Shown here in pieces: positions 41,729 through 50,170 of a stretch of 64,000 nucleotides of DNA. Both the position numbers and the translations under genes were made by a program. The stretch's first letter is position 1. The number at the start of each line of letters is the position of its first letter. The notes beneath the pieces were generated by a model, which made no database searches, was not told the origin of the DNA, and saw only the letters and a list, made by a program, of their open reading frames with translations. Origin of the DNA: a bacterium. GTDB taxonomy: Bacteria > 4484-113 > JAGGVC01. Where the stretch lies: contig JABRWB010000012.1 of the NCBI GenBank assembly GCA_039961635.1, positions 1 to 64,000 of the forward strand, given 5' to 3'.

Positions 41729-43939
41729 TCATCTGTTCCGGCTGCCGGCAGCCGATTGCGCGCCTTCGGCGGGCGGAGGGATTTTTTGGCTGGAATCCTG
41801 CGGAGGCGCCTGCTGGCCGGACTCCGGGGGCGGAGCCTGCTGGACATTCGATTGATCTCCGGTGTTGACCGGTGCCTGCTGAGGAGCGGCGGTCGCATCG
41901 CCGGTGACGGGGGGTGTGGGCGCGCCGCGCGGAACGACTTTGCCGCTTCCGTCTGGGCCGGGTACAACCGGCCCCATCTCGCCGCCGCCGTAAGTCGGAG
42001 CTGGAGCCCCTGGCGTGACGGGACCCTGGCCGGCGGGCGCCGGGGTTCCGGCCGTGACCGGACCGCCTTCAACCGGCGCGCCGGGAGCGGCTTCCCCGGC
42101 TCCAGCAGCGGGCGTTGCGGGAGTCTCGGGCGCCGGCGGCTGTTTCAGTTCAGTCTGAAGCTTTGGCAGGCCGGATGCCGGCGGCGGAAGCTGATTCTCC
42201 CCGGCGCTGTCCTGGATGTATCTGAAATTCGGATCGTCTGTAAGTCCGAATCCGAGATCTTCAATGTCTCCCGGAATCGGCGCACGAGCTTCGAATGTGA
42301 GAGTGGCCGCCTGGCCGCTGCCCCGCACAGTCCGTATGATGTCGTCAAGCGAAATAGCGATTGTGACCAATCCGCTGGATTTGTCCGGCTGGGCATAAAA
42401 CATCGTTGCATCGCGCCCGCCGTCAAACATAGAGCCGATTTTGACTTTTGTAAGGCTGAAGTTGTTCACGTCGAACGTTACTCCAAACAGTCCGCGGCGA
42501 AAATCGGGGATATTGCGGACATCGAGTGAAACTTCCAACGAATCCCCGGGATCCATTCCGGACTTGGGCTTATCATATTTCAATTCCGCCGCCGGTTGAG
42601 GTGTTTTCACCTCCAAATCCAGCACCGTGGGCTCCGTCAGAGGAACTCCTTTCGGATTTACGATTATCAGGCTGACCGTGACGGATTCCGCGGTATCGGG
42701 AATGAACCGGACGAACGGCTCCGAAAGCGTCAATGTGACCGTCGGCTTGTCCTTGACTTCAACGGCTTCGGCTTCCTTCGCGGCAATTTCGTCGGTGATC
42801 TGCTTTTGAATGTCGTCAATCAGCTTTTCGCCTGCATCCCGCTTGCCCGGCATCGTGAATTCCCAAGGCGTCGGCCAGGAGTTTCGCTCCTTCAAACCCG
42901 CGCCGGTGTCGTCCGAAGCCGTTTCGGGGGCGACGGAATCGGAGTCATTTGCATCTTCTCCGCTTGCTGCATCGGTTTCGGTCGAAGGTGTTTCCTCTGC
43001 AGGTGCTATTTCCGCTTCGGCGGAAGCCGCCTCGCCGGATTCCATCCCGTCCGCGGGCCGCTCAAGTTCCGTTGACCCGGATTCAATTTCGGTATCGGAT
43101 GCCGTTTCATCCGCAGTATCATCTGCGGAGTCAACCGCTTCGACGGAATTCACCACGCCATCGTCCTGAAGCGCCAATACCGCATACTTGATTTGGCTGT
43201 AGTTGCCGAACAGGCTTGCGAAAATCGTACTGCGTTCGTTCCTCGATGCGACGGTGACCGGCGGCGCAGCAGGCTCGGTTCTGGTCGGCTCGGCCGGTTT
43301 CGGCGCAAGCTGCGGCGGCGGCACCGGCTCGCCGGTTTTGAACTGCTGGTTGCCGCCGCTGGGCGCGGCCGGTTTCTGGTCCATAACTTTGTCCGGCGAT
43401 ACCGTTGCGGGGATGGTTTTGCCATCCACCGTAGCCGGAGCGCCGCCGGCCGGAACCGGAGCGCCCGTATCGGTTCCCGCGGGCGCCGCGGGAGTTTCGC
43501 TTTCTGGTGCGGACGAAGCCGGCGGGACTGCAAGCGCTTTCAGCCTTTCGCGATCCGATTCGTTGACCGGCAAAAGCTTGCCGCCGGTCACGTGCCATTC
43601 GTAGCGGATGTCTTTTTTGTCGGGGTTGTCCACTATGGCGTAAACGTTGTAAGGCTGATTAACCTCGACCTGGCCGACCTCGAAGCTGATTTGCATAATC
43701 GTGACCGGCCGCTCGGGCGCGCGCTGGCCGGATGTCTCGGACTGCCCAGAGGGATTGCCGTAACTCTGCGAGTTTCGGTTCGGCGTATTCATGTTTTGGT
43801 TGTAACTCGGATTCGTCTGAAGGTTGCTTCCGGACGAGGTGCAGGCCGAACCGTACGCGACCGCGGCCGAAAACGCCAGAATCAATGCGGAACCAGCGAA
43901 CTTCGTCGCATGCTCCCTGAAATAATTCCTGATATGCAT
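41729..43939 (-). CDS. Lipoprotein with cohesin-like domain and proline-rich tail
   Basis: 736 residues. Signal and lipobox (LILAFSAAVAYGSACTSS) precede an Asn/Ser-rich spacer and a conserved beta segment (about 63-105: VTIMQISFEVGQVEVNQPYN). Long Pro/Ala/Glu/Ser-rich linkers (about 125-355) follow. From about 460 to 625 lies a cohesin-like beta sandwich (PGDSLEVSLDVRNIPDFRRG, LFGVTFDVNNFSL, TLTFEAR), ending in the motif FGLTDDPNFRYIQDSAG. The last 110 residues are a Pro/Gly/Ala tail (APTYGGGEMGPVVPGPD). The same FGxxxDPxF...DSxG ending occurs in the protein at 63466, so the two probably share a domain. ATG 43939 opens the signal peptide. Likely surface-exposed; partners may be the dockerin-like proteins in this window. 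Confidence 0.8.
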   Translation of the reverse strand: MHIRNYFREHATKFAGSALILAFSAAVAYGSACTSSGSNLQTNPSYNQNMNTPNRNSQSYGNPSGQSETSGQRAPERPVTIMQISFEVGQVEVNQPYNVYAIVDNPDKKDIRYEWHVTGGKLLPVNESDRERLKALAVPPASSAPESETPAAPAGTDTGAPVPAGGAPATVDGKTIPATVSPDKVMDQKPAAPSGGNQQFKTGEPVPPPQLAPKPAEPTRTEPAAPPVTVASRNERSTIFASLFGNYSQIKYAVLALQDDGVVNSVEAVDSADDTADETASDTEIESGSTELERPADGMESGEAASAEAEIAPAEETPSTETDAASGEDANDSDSVAPETASDDTGAGLKERNSWPTPWEFTMPGKRDAGEKLIDDIQKQITDEIAAKEAEAVEVKDKPTVTLTLSEPFVRFIPDTAESVTVSLIIVNPKGVPLTEPTVLDLEVKTPQPAAELKYDKPKSGMDPGDSLEVSLDVRNIPDFRRGLFGVTFDVNNFSLTKVKIGSMFDGGRDATMFYAQPDKSSGLVTIAISLDDIIRTVRGSGQAATLTFEARAPIPGDIEDLGFGLTDDPNFRYIQDSAGENQLPPPASGLPKLQTELKQPPAPETPATPAAGAGEAAPGAPVEGGPVTAGTPAPAGQGPVTPGAPAPTYGGGEMGPVVPGPDGSGKVVPRGAPTPPVTGDATAAPQQAPVNTGDQSNVQQAPPPESGQQAPPQDSSQKIPPPAEGAQSAAGSRNR

Positions 43940-44108
43940 CACTTGCGCCCAGCTCCTTGCCTTGAAATGGCAAACATTTTCAAAGACGCACCGGCGGGCG
44001 CGCTGTTCACGTCCGCGCCGTGCATCCGGATAGATTCTACCCCATAATTTGCCGTCTGGGAACATCCCGCCGGACCGAAATTCGGCGCGTCCGTCAGCAA
44101 GCTTTCAA

Positions 44109-45227
44109 CTATCCGGCGCGGGCGGTTTCGGCGGCCAGCAATCCGAATTTCTCGCGGGATTCGTTCCAGGTGAACCTGGCGGCCAAGCTGCGCGCTTCTT
44201 CGCCCTTTTGCTTCCGCAGCTCCGTGCTGGATGCAAGTTCGCCGATGATGCGCGCCGCGTCCAAATCGGATTCCGCGGGACAGGAAACCGCGTTTTCCCT
44301 GTGCGCAGCCACGTTCAGCGCGACCGTCGGCAATCCGGCGAAAGCCGCTTCTGCGACCGGCAGTCCGAATCCTTCCCATCGGGACAGCGATACGAAAATG
44401 TCGGCGGCTGCGTAAAGCTGCGCAAGTTCGTTCCAATCCGGCGCTTCCACTATGATCGCGCCGGTTTGCTTCAGAGACGCGATTTGGTCGGCGCGGCCCA
44501 TTCCGGCAAGCACCAACTCAACCGGCGCGCCGCCTTCTTTGAGTTTGGCCGCAACCTGGGCCAGCTCCATCACTCCCTTGTACGGATGCGATTTGTAATC
44601 CAGCCGCGAAATCGAAAACAACATCACGCGGCTGTCGTCCAATTCCAGCCGCGATCGCATAAGGTTTCTCGCGTAAGCTCCCGGCTTCGGAAGATGGTCG
44701 CCTCCGGGATAAATCACGATCGCTTTCGGTTTGGCCTCGCGCGGCAGGCCGTCCGCGAGAAATTTGGATATCGCGAGGATTTTGCCGGCCCGGCGAAGAT
44801 GCCCGGCGTCGCTTATGTCGAGGTACGCCCGGTTAAGCCGCGCCGCTGCGGGCAACCCGGTTGTCGGAGGATTGCCGAAATGCAGATGAATGGATGGGCA
44901 GCCCAGCACCTTTCCGGCGCCGTAAAACGGAAACGAAGCGGGCAGGGCGAGGTCGAGCTTTCCCGACTGGCCCAAATCGCTTTTAAGCTTTCTAAGCGTG
45001 TTCGTCGCGTCCGCCTCGAACACCTGCAGCACGCGGTTGGCCTGGTCGTTTTCCAGATGAAGCGGGACGATTGCGTATGGAGCGCCCTTGTATGTGTCGC
45101 TGTCCGTGTCGAAACAGTAGACGCGGACCGAATGGCCGTCGTCGCAGAGCCGCCGCGCCCACTGGTCGACGACTAGATCGACCCCGAATCCCTTGCGCAT
45201 CCTGATAGTGAAAAAACCGACGCGCAC
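44109..45227 (-). CDS. GT4-family glycosyltransferase
   Basis: 372 residues of a GT-B fold. The N-lobe holds a UDP/GDP-sugar enzyme start (MRVGFFTIRMRKGFGVDLVV), and the C-lobe the retaining-enzyme signature SRWEGFGLPVAEAAFAG with the conserved Glu pair. Family members transfer nucleotide-activated sugars to lipid or polysaccharide acceptors on the cytosolic face. Acceptor and sugar are unknown. It sits in a minus-strand series after rmuC (61 bases apart). Confidence 0.88.
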   Translation of the reverse strand: MRVGFFTIRMRKGFGVDLVVDQWARRLCDDGHSVRVYCFDTDSDTYKGAPYAIVPLHLENDQANRVLQVFEADATNTLRKLKSDLGQSGKLDLALPASFPFYGAGKVLGCPSIHLHFGNPPTTGLPAAARLNRAYLDISDAGHLRRAGKILAISKFLADGLPREAKPKAIVIYPGGDHLPKPGAYARNLMRSRLELDDSRVMLFSISRLDYKSHPYKGVMELAQVAAKLKEGGAPVELVLAGMGRADQIASLKQTGAIIVEAPDWNELAQLYAAADIFVSLSRWEGFGLPVAEAAFAGLPTVALNVAAHRENAVSCPAESDLDAARIIGELASSTELRKQKGEEARSLAARFTWNESREKFGLLAAETARAG

Positions 45228-45288
45228 GAGAAGGATTATAAGCGAAAAGGCAGCCCGCCGTTAGATTTCAGGCGGAACGACATATCTT

Positions 45289-46824
45289 TCAAGCGTCCGG
45301 AATCGAAATGGATTTCGGTGTGCGTTCCACTTGCTCGAGTTCCAAAATATCGTCCTTGATTCCCGCATCAAGCTCTTTGAATTTCCTGGCCTGCGGCAAA
45401 ACCCTGGATTCAAGGGAGCCTACCGCCCGGTTGTAAGATTCAACCGCCCCGTCAAGCCCCTTTTTGACTCCGTTGAAGTGCTCGGCCATAACTCTTATCC
45501 GGTTGTACAGCTCCTTGCCGAGATTGCTGATTTGCTTTGCGTTTTCCGCAATCTGCTCCTGGCGCCAGCCAAACGCAACGGTTTTGAGCAGCCCCATAAG
45601 CATTGCAGGATTCGCAGGGAGAACCCGTTTGTCGAGGGCATATGAAATCAAATCAGGGTCAACCTTAAGCGCCGACATCAACAAATCCTCGAAAGGCAAA
45701 AACATGATTACGAAATCGGGGCTGCCCTGGACGAAATCCCAATATCCTTTTGACGCAAGCTGGTTGATATGGGTTTTCAAATTGGCCGCGTGCCTTTTCA
45801 GGCATTCGGCCTTCATCTCCTCGCTTTCGGCTTCGTAGGCTGAAATATATGCCTCCAGCGGGGCTTTTGAATCGACAGGAATGCCGTGACCAGCCGGCAT
45901 TTTAATAACCATATCGGGCCTGAACCTGGCCTCGCCCGCGGACACGGTGACCTGTTCCGCAAAGTCGCAGTAAGCCGTCATTCCCGCCAGTTCGACTACT
46001 CTTTTCAGCTGCATTTCGCCCCAGCTCCCCCACATGGTAGGTTTGCCGCGCAGCGCTGAAGTCAAACTGTCGGCCTTTGCGTGCAAATCTTTTTCGGCTT
46101 CTTGAAGGTTTCTGATTTGCTCGGTAAGAGTGGCGTACGCCTTGATTCTGCTTTCCTCGATCTCCCTGACATGCGCCGAAAATTCCTCAAGTTTTTCTTT
46201 GAGCGGTTTTACCAGCGATTCCACTTTTTCCCTGCCCAATTCAAGCTCGTTTTTGGCTTGCTCGTTAAAGCTGCCCAGATTTTCCTTGGCAAGTTCCAGG
46301 AAACTTCTGGCGTTTCTGCTTAACGCGTCCGCCGACAAGGTTGAAAAAGCGTCTTTCAGTTGCTGTTTGGCCGCTTCCAAAAGCGCAAGTTTTTCTTCCG
46401 AATTTCTTTTTTCGTCGTCAAGCGCGGTACTCGCCGCGGCAAGGGCTTTTTCCAGGTTTTTGGTTAATTCGATTTGTTCCGCGTACTTGGTTTTCCATTC
46501 GAGCGCTTCATTTCGAGAATGCTCCAAAAACGCCTCCTGGGACGATGCTCTTTCGCGCAGCTTCGAAATTTCTTCCGCGTCCGCTTTGGCGGCGGCCGTC
46601 AGTTCGTCTATTCTTTGAATACGTTCTTGGTTTTCATTGAGCGCCGACTGGAGCTCCGCGTCGCGGCTGCCAAGCCTTTCGTTCAGCAAAACGATTTCCG
46701 ATTCCGCCCTGGAAACAGCATTCCTGACCGCCGCGTCAAGTTTTGCTTTGGAGCCGAGCCAGCATGAGCCATACCCTACGGCCAAACCGACGATCAGAAA
46801 AATCAAGTAAAATATCCAGTCCAT
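45289..46824 (-). CDS. rmuC: DNA recombination protein RmuC
   Basis: 511 residues. One N-terminal membrane helix (IFYLIFLIVGLAVGYGSC), a long coiled coil (about 35-220), then the RmuC core (about 235-450: ALRGKPTMWGSWGEMQLKRV, RPDMVIKMPAGHGIPVDSK, APLEAYISAYEA, FVIMFLPFEDLL). RmuC limits inverted-repeat-driven rearrangements in E. coli and is predicted to have a nuclease-like fold. ATG 46824 follows AAGAGGA; a TATAAT (minus, 46851-46856) lies just upstream. Confidence 0.93.
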   Translation of the reverse strand: MDWIFYLIFLIVGLAVGYGSCWLGSKAKLDAAVRNAVSRAESEIVLLNERLGSRDAELQSALNENQERIQRIDELTAAAKADAEEISKLRERASSQEAFLEHSRNEALEWKTKYAEQIELTKNLEKALAAASTALDDEKRNSEEKLALLEAAKQQLKDAFSTLSADALSRNARSFLELAKENLGSFNEQAKNELELGREKVESLVKPLKEKLEEFSAHVREIEESRIKAYATLTEQIRNLQEAEKDLHAKADSLTSALRGKPTMWGSWGEMQLKRVVELAGMTAYCDFAEQVTVSAGEARFRPDMVIKMPAGHGIPVDSKAPLEAYISAYEAESEEMKAECLKRHAANLKTHINQLASKGYWDFVQGSPDFVIMFLPFEDLLMSALKVDPDLISYALDKRVLPANPAMLMGLLKTVAFGWRQEQIAENAKQISNLGKELYNRIRVMAEHFNGVKKGLDGAVESYNRAVGSLESRVLPQARKFKELDAGIKDDILELEQVERTPKSISIPDA

Positions 46825-46850
46825 TTTTTCCTCTTAAAATACGGGAATCC

Positions 46851-46856
46851 ATTATA
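46851..46856 (-). promoter_or_regulatory. -10 box of rmuC
   Basis: TATAAT on the minus strand about 26 bases before the rmuC ATG. It lies close to the divergent box at 46892, so the two promoters share roughly 35 bases, which contain two GGCGCC palindromes. Confidence 0.5.
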
Positions 46857-46891
46857 TCAAGGCGCCATGTCAAGGCGCCGCGAAATGAGGC

Positions 46892-46897
46892 TATACT
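46892..46897 (+). promoter_or_regulatory. -10 box of leaderless membrane-protein gene
   Basis: TATACT followed by six bases and then the GTG at 46904. No Shine-Dalgarno. Third case of this geometry in the window. Confidence 0.5.
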
Positions 46898-46903
46898 TTG
46901 GCC

Positions 46904-47848
46904 GTGCGCTTCGCCGAACGACTTGAGAGATTATTCGCCCCGGTGCTTCGGCGCATCCCGTATCTGTACGATTCGGAAGTCGGATTCAATCCGGTGATTG
47001 TGGCGGACTGGAGGGTGTTCAGGCACGATTTTCGCAAAAAGCGCCTTCATTATTTTTTGCTTACAATGATTATGTATCTGGTTTTTCCTACTTCGGTATC
47101 TGCGTTTGTCGTTTATCAAAACTATTTGGCGGCAGGTTACACGCAAATGCCGCCGGAATATTTAACAAGCTGCCTAAACATGTTGACGTATGCGGTCGCC
47201 GCAATCGCATTGCTGCATTATTTTTCGATTGTGCTGCTTAGCCTGGTCAGCCCTCTCGGAAATGGCACTCAAAACTTGATTTATTCCGATCCCCCGATTG
47301 CGCAGTCGATTTCGCGGCGCGTTTTTTGGGGAAGGCTTCTTCCAAGGATTGCCGTAATTCCGTTTTTTGCGATTGCAATATTCATGTATGAATATGGGAC
47401 GGCGGCATGGAGATTGGACACGGGTTATGCGAATATATTTCAGCTGAATGTGCTTGTTTCGATTTCGGCATTATTGGCGGGATTCCAGCTGCTTTCATAT
47501 TCGGTGCTGGCGCATATGTACATTCCGTTTCCTTGGGCCAGGGCGATTCTTGTGTGCACGATGTTGACTGCATTCGCGGTCACCACGAATATTAGCGGCG
47601 CGTCGACTGAATCCTATTCCCTATTAGATGCACTCAGGATTTTGAATCCCTTTTCGAGCGCGGCCGCGATATCCGCATCCTTTCTCCGCAGTCAGCCTTT
47701 TTTGTCTCCTGGAACCGCGCCGTCCGCCTTGTATCCAATGTATAAAGTTGCGTTGGCATTCGCCGGGCAAACGATCATCAACGTATTTTTGTGGCGTGCA
47801 AACTACGGAAGCTTCATCGCTCGATTTGGAAGATGCCGCGTGGAATGA
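46904..47848 (+). CDS. Hypothetical multi-pass membrane protein
   Basis: 314 residues with six or so hydrophobic segments (about 48-70, 88-112, 145-165, 180-207, 210-235, 282-300). The soluble start (RFAERLERLFAPVLRRIPYLYD) is amphipathic. No motif was recognised; the hydrophobic pattern recalls ABC-2-type permeases but the characteristic domain is not clear and no ATPase gene is adjacent. GTG 46904 is chosen over TTG 46898 because it sits six bases after TATACT. Convergent with the Clp-type gene. Confidence 0.65.
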   Translation: MRFAERLERLFAPVLRRIPYLYDSEVGFNPVIVADWRVFRHDFRKKRLHYFLLTMIMYLVFPTSVSAFVVYQNYLAAGYTQMPPEYLTSCLNMLTYAVAAIALLHYFSIVLLSLVSPLGNGTQNLIYSDPPIAQSISRRVFWGRLLPRIAVIPFFAIAIFMYEYGTAAWRLDTGYANIFQLNVLVSISALLAGFQLLSYSVLAHMYIPFPWARAILVCTMLTAFAVTTNISGASTESYSLLDALRILNPFSSAAAISASFLRSQPFLSPGTAPSALYPMYKVALAFAGQTIINVFLWRANYGSFIARFGRCRVE

Positions 47849-47894
47849 ACGTGGAACTGCTTGATTGCGCTGCGGTTACTCCGCGAAAATCCGC

Positions 47895-49130
47895 CTAATA
47901 CCTTTCGACGGTAATCTCCGTCTTTGACGGCTTCTTGGCCTTTCCAACGCGCTTGGCGCGCCTGAAGACTATCCTGTCCTCGTCATGCTGCGCGTCGAAC
48001 GCGACGTCGGCCACGATGAAATCGCCCGGCTTGATATTGCCGTAGCCCAGGTGCTCGGCCAGCTTCGTTTCAATGTAACGCTCTACGGCCTTGACCAAAG
48101 GCCGAACGCCCATTTCGAGGTCAAGCCCGCGGTCCACCAGCCAGTCGCGCGCGGCCTGCGTAAGCTGCACCTGGAATCCGAGATGCGCGAACCTCGTCGC
48201 GCTTATGTTCAGCAATTTCTGCAGGATTTTATACAGCGCTTCTCGGTTTAACGCGCGGAAAACAATGAAGTCGGTTATGCGGTTGCGGAACTCCGGCGTG
48301 AAGGCGCGTTTCATCGCTTCCTTGACGGTTTCGTAAATGTCCTGGTCGGCCTTGTCCATCGAAACGGTCTGGTGCTTGAATCCGATGCGCTGCTCCTTCA
48401 TGAGCCGGTCGATTTCCGGCGCGCCTACGTTGGAGGTCATGATCGGGATCGTATTCGTGAAATCCACGATACCGTCGTCGTCCTTGGTGCGCCTGGCCAG
48501 AGTCAGCCTGCCCTCGTCCATAATCTGCAAGAGAAGGTTATGCAGCCGGAAGTGCGCCTTTTCGATTTCGTCGAACAGAACGATCGTGTTGGGCTTGCCC
48601 TCGACGGCCTCCTTTGAAAAAATCACCGGAAGGTCGCTTCCCACGTATCCCGGAGGGCTGCCGATCAGACGCGAAATGGCGTGCGGCTCGCTGTATTCGC
48701 TGCAGTCCACCTTGATCATCTTGCGGTAGTCGCCGTGCAAAGCGCGCGCCAGCGCGCGGGCGGTTTCGGTTTTGCCGACCCCGGTCGGCCCGGCGAAGTA
48801 CATGACCGCTATAGGCTTGTAAGGATTGCGGAATCCGGCATAGTTTCTAATCAAAGCGCGGCATATCGCTTCGATCGCGCGCTCCTGGCCAATGACTTCT
48901 TCCGTCAAAATACGCCGGATGCTGTCAACGGGGCCGGGCTGGTCTTCTTTTATTTTCAGCGGAACGGTCGCTTTGGGGATAATGTCCACGCGCTTCCCGC
49001 CGCCGCCTTCGGTCGGGCCGCCGGGCAAAGCGGTGTCGGGGGCTTCGCCCTCATCCTTGTGCTTCGCCGGATGGCCGGGCTTGGGTTTTTCCTTCTCCGG
49101 CTCGGCCGGCGCTTTTTCGGGTTCGTACAT
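47895..49130 (-). CDS. Clp/ClpB-type AAA+ ATPase with D2 module only
   Basis: 411 residues. After a 60-residue Pro/Lys/Glu/Gly-rich start there is one AAA+ module of the ClpA/ClpB D2 class: VIGQERAIEAIC, Walker A GPTGVGKT (114-121), pore loop GYVG (161-164), Walker B VLFDEIEK (184-191), sensor TSNVG, and the sensor-2 segment DLEMGVRPLVKAVERYIE with the D2-small domain. N-terminal and D1 modules are absent, and there is no sign of truncation: the start has its own charged extension. It may be an independent unfoldase or one half of a split Clp. No ClpP-type loop is obvious. It follows an epimerase gene (17 bases) on the same strand. Confidence 0.85.
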   Translation of the reverse strand: MYEPEKAPAEPEKEKPKPGHPAKHKDEGEAPDTALPGGPTEGGGGKRVDIIPKATVPLKIKEDQPGPVDSIRRILTEEVIGQERAIEAICRALIRNYAGFRNPYKPIAVMYFAGPTGVGKTETARALARALHGDYRKMIKVDCSEYSEPHAISRLIGSPPGYVGSDLPVIFSKEAVEGKPNTIVLFDEIEKAHFRLHNLLLQIMDEGRLTLARRTKDDDGIVDFTNTIPIMTSNVGAPEIDRLMKEQRIGFKHQTVSMDKADQDIYETVKEAMKRAFTPEFRNRITDFIVFRALNREALYKILQKLLNISATRFAHLGFQVQLTQAARDWLVDRGLDLEMGVRPLVKAVERYIETKLAEHLGYGNIKPGDFIVADVAFDAQHDEDRIVFRRAKRVGKAKKPSKTEITVERY

Positions 49131-49147
49131 TCAGTTTTCCACCGCGC

Positions 49148-50134
49148 TCATTTTACCCCGCTTGGGCTCGATTGCAAAAACCAGTCGAATGTGCGCACGA
49201 GTCCGGATTTCAAATCCGTTTTGGGATTCCATTCGAAATCCCGCGCCGCCTTTGAAGAATCGAGCGCGATCCGCATCACTTCGCCCGATCTGGGCGGGCC
49301 GTTATCTCTTCCCGAGGGCTCGATGCCGCGTGACCTTGCAACATCTTCCAGCAATGCCGCTATTTGCGTTACGGGAGTTTCGACGCCAGCGCCGACGTTG
49401 TACGCCAGATCGCTTATCGAGGTCGGCGGGCGCCAGCGCCCGCTTTCGAGATAGGTCAACGCGAGCAGCAATGCATCGACCGCGTCATCAACGTATACGT
49501 AATCCCGTGTAGCTTCACCGGTGCCGTGGATCACGAGCGGCTTTCCCGCGATAATCCTGCTGCAAAAAATCGCCACCACGCCGGCTTCTCCGCAGGGATC
49601 CTGTCGCGGGCCGTAAACGTTGCCGGGTCTGACTGATACGCCGCGGATTTTCTTGCGCTCCGCCGCGTATACGAGCACCCTCTCGAACTCGTACTTCGAG
49701 CGGCTGTAAGGAAACGGCAATCGCTTGTCCGCGGTTTCGGAGATCGGATATTCGACGAACGGAGTTTGGTCGCCGTACACGATGCCGGTTGAAACATTGA
49801 CGAAATATTCCGCGCCTGACAGAATGGCCGCCGCGAGCACGTTCTGGCTTCCGCCGGCATTTATCGAGAAATCCCTGTCCGGATCGCGGATGCTGTCCGG
49901 GACGCTCACCTGCGCGGCGAGATGAAATACTGCGTCCGGTTTGAATGCCGAAAGCAAATCCGAAAGGCGATCCTCGCGGATGTCCGCCTGCTCGAACTTC
50001 ACGGAGGCGTTAAGATTTTCCCGTTTTCCCGTCGAAAGGTCGTCAATCACCAGTACCGCGTGCCGCAGGCCGACGAGCGCGTCGACAAGATGACTCCCTA
50101 TGAATCCAGCTCCGCCGGTTACCGCAACGCGCAC
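49148..50134 (-). CDS. NAD-dependent sugar-nucleotide epimerase
   Basis: 328 residues, extended SDR family. NAD site TGGAGFIGSHLVDALVG, catalytic Tyr-Lys in PYSRSKYEFERV (the YxxxK pair), nucleotide-sugar site GNVYGPRQDPCGEAGVV and the RDYVYVDDAVDALL segment. It probably acts on a UDP-hexose such as UDP-glucose/galactose; exact sugar unknown. Located between cstA and the Clp-type gene; the glycosyltransferase at 44.1 kb is on the same strand but not in the same transcript. Confidence 0.88.
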   Translation of the reverse strand: MRVAVTGGAGFIGSHLVDALVGLRHAVLVIDDLSTGKRENLNASVKFEQADIREDRLSDLLSAFKPDAVFHLAAQVSVPDSIRDPDRDFSINAGGSQNVLAAAILSGAEYFVNVSTGIVYGDQTPFVEYPISETADKRLPFPYSRSKYEFERVLVYAAERKKIRGVSVRPGNVYGPRQDPCGEAGVVAIFCSRIIAGKPLVIHGTGEATRDYVYVDDAVDALLLALTYLESGRWRPPTSISDLAYNVGAGVETPVTQIAALLEDVARSRGIEPSGRDNGPPRSGEVMRIALDSSKAARDFEWNPKTDLKSGLVRTFDWFLQSSPSGVK

Positions 50135-50170
50135 GGCCCGATTCTACCGCATTGCATCCGGAATGGCAGG

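Noticed and set aside
46860-46880. GGCGCC repeats between rmuC and the membrane-protein gene as a terminator or operator
   Set aside because: Only two short self-complementary hexamers, no T-run, and the region is a divergent promoter.
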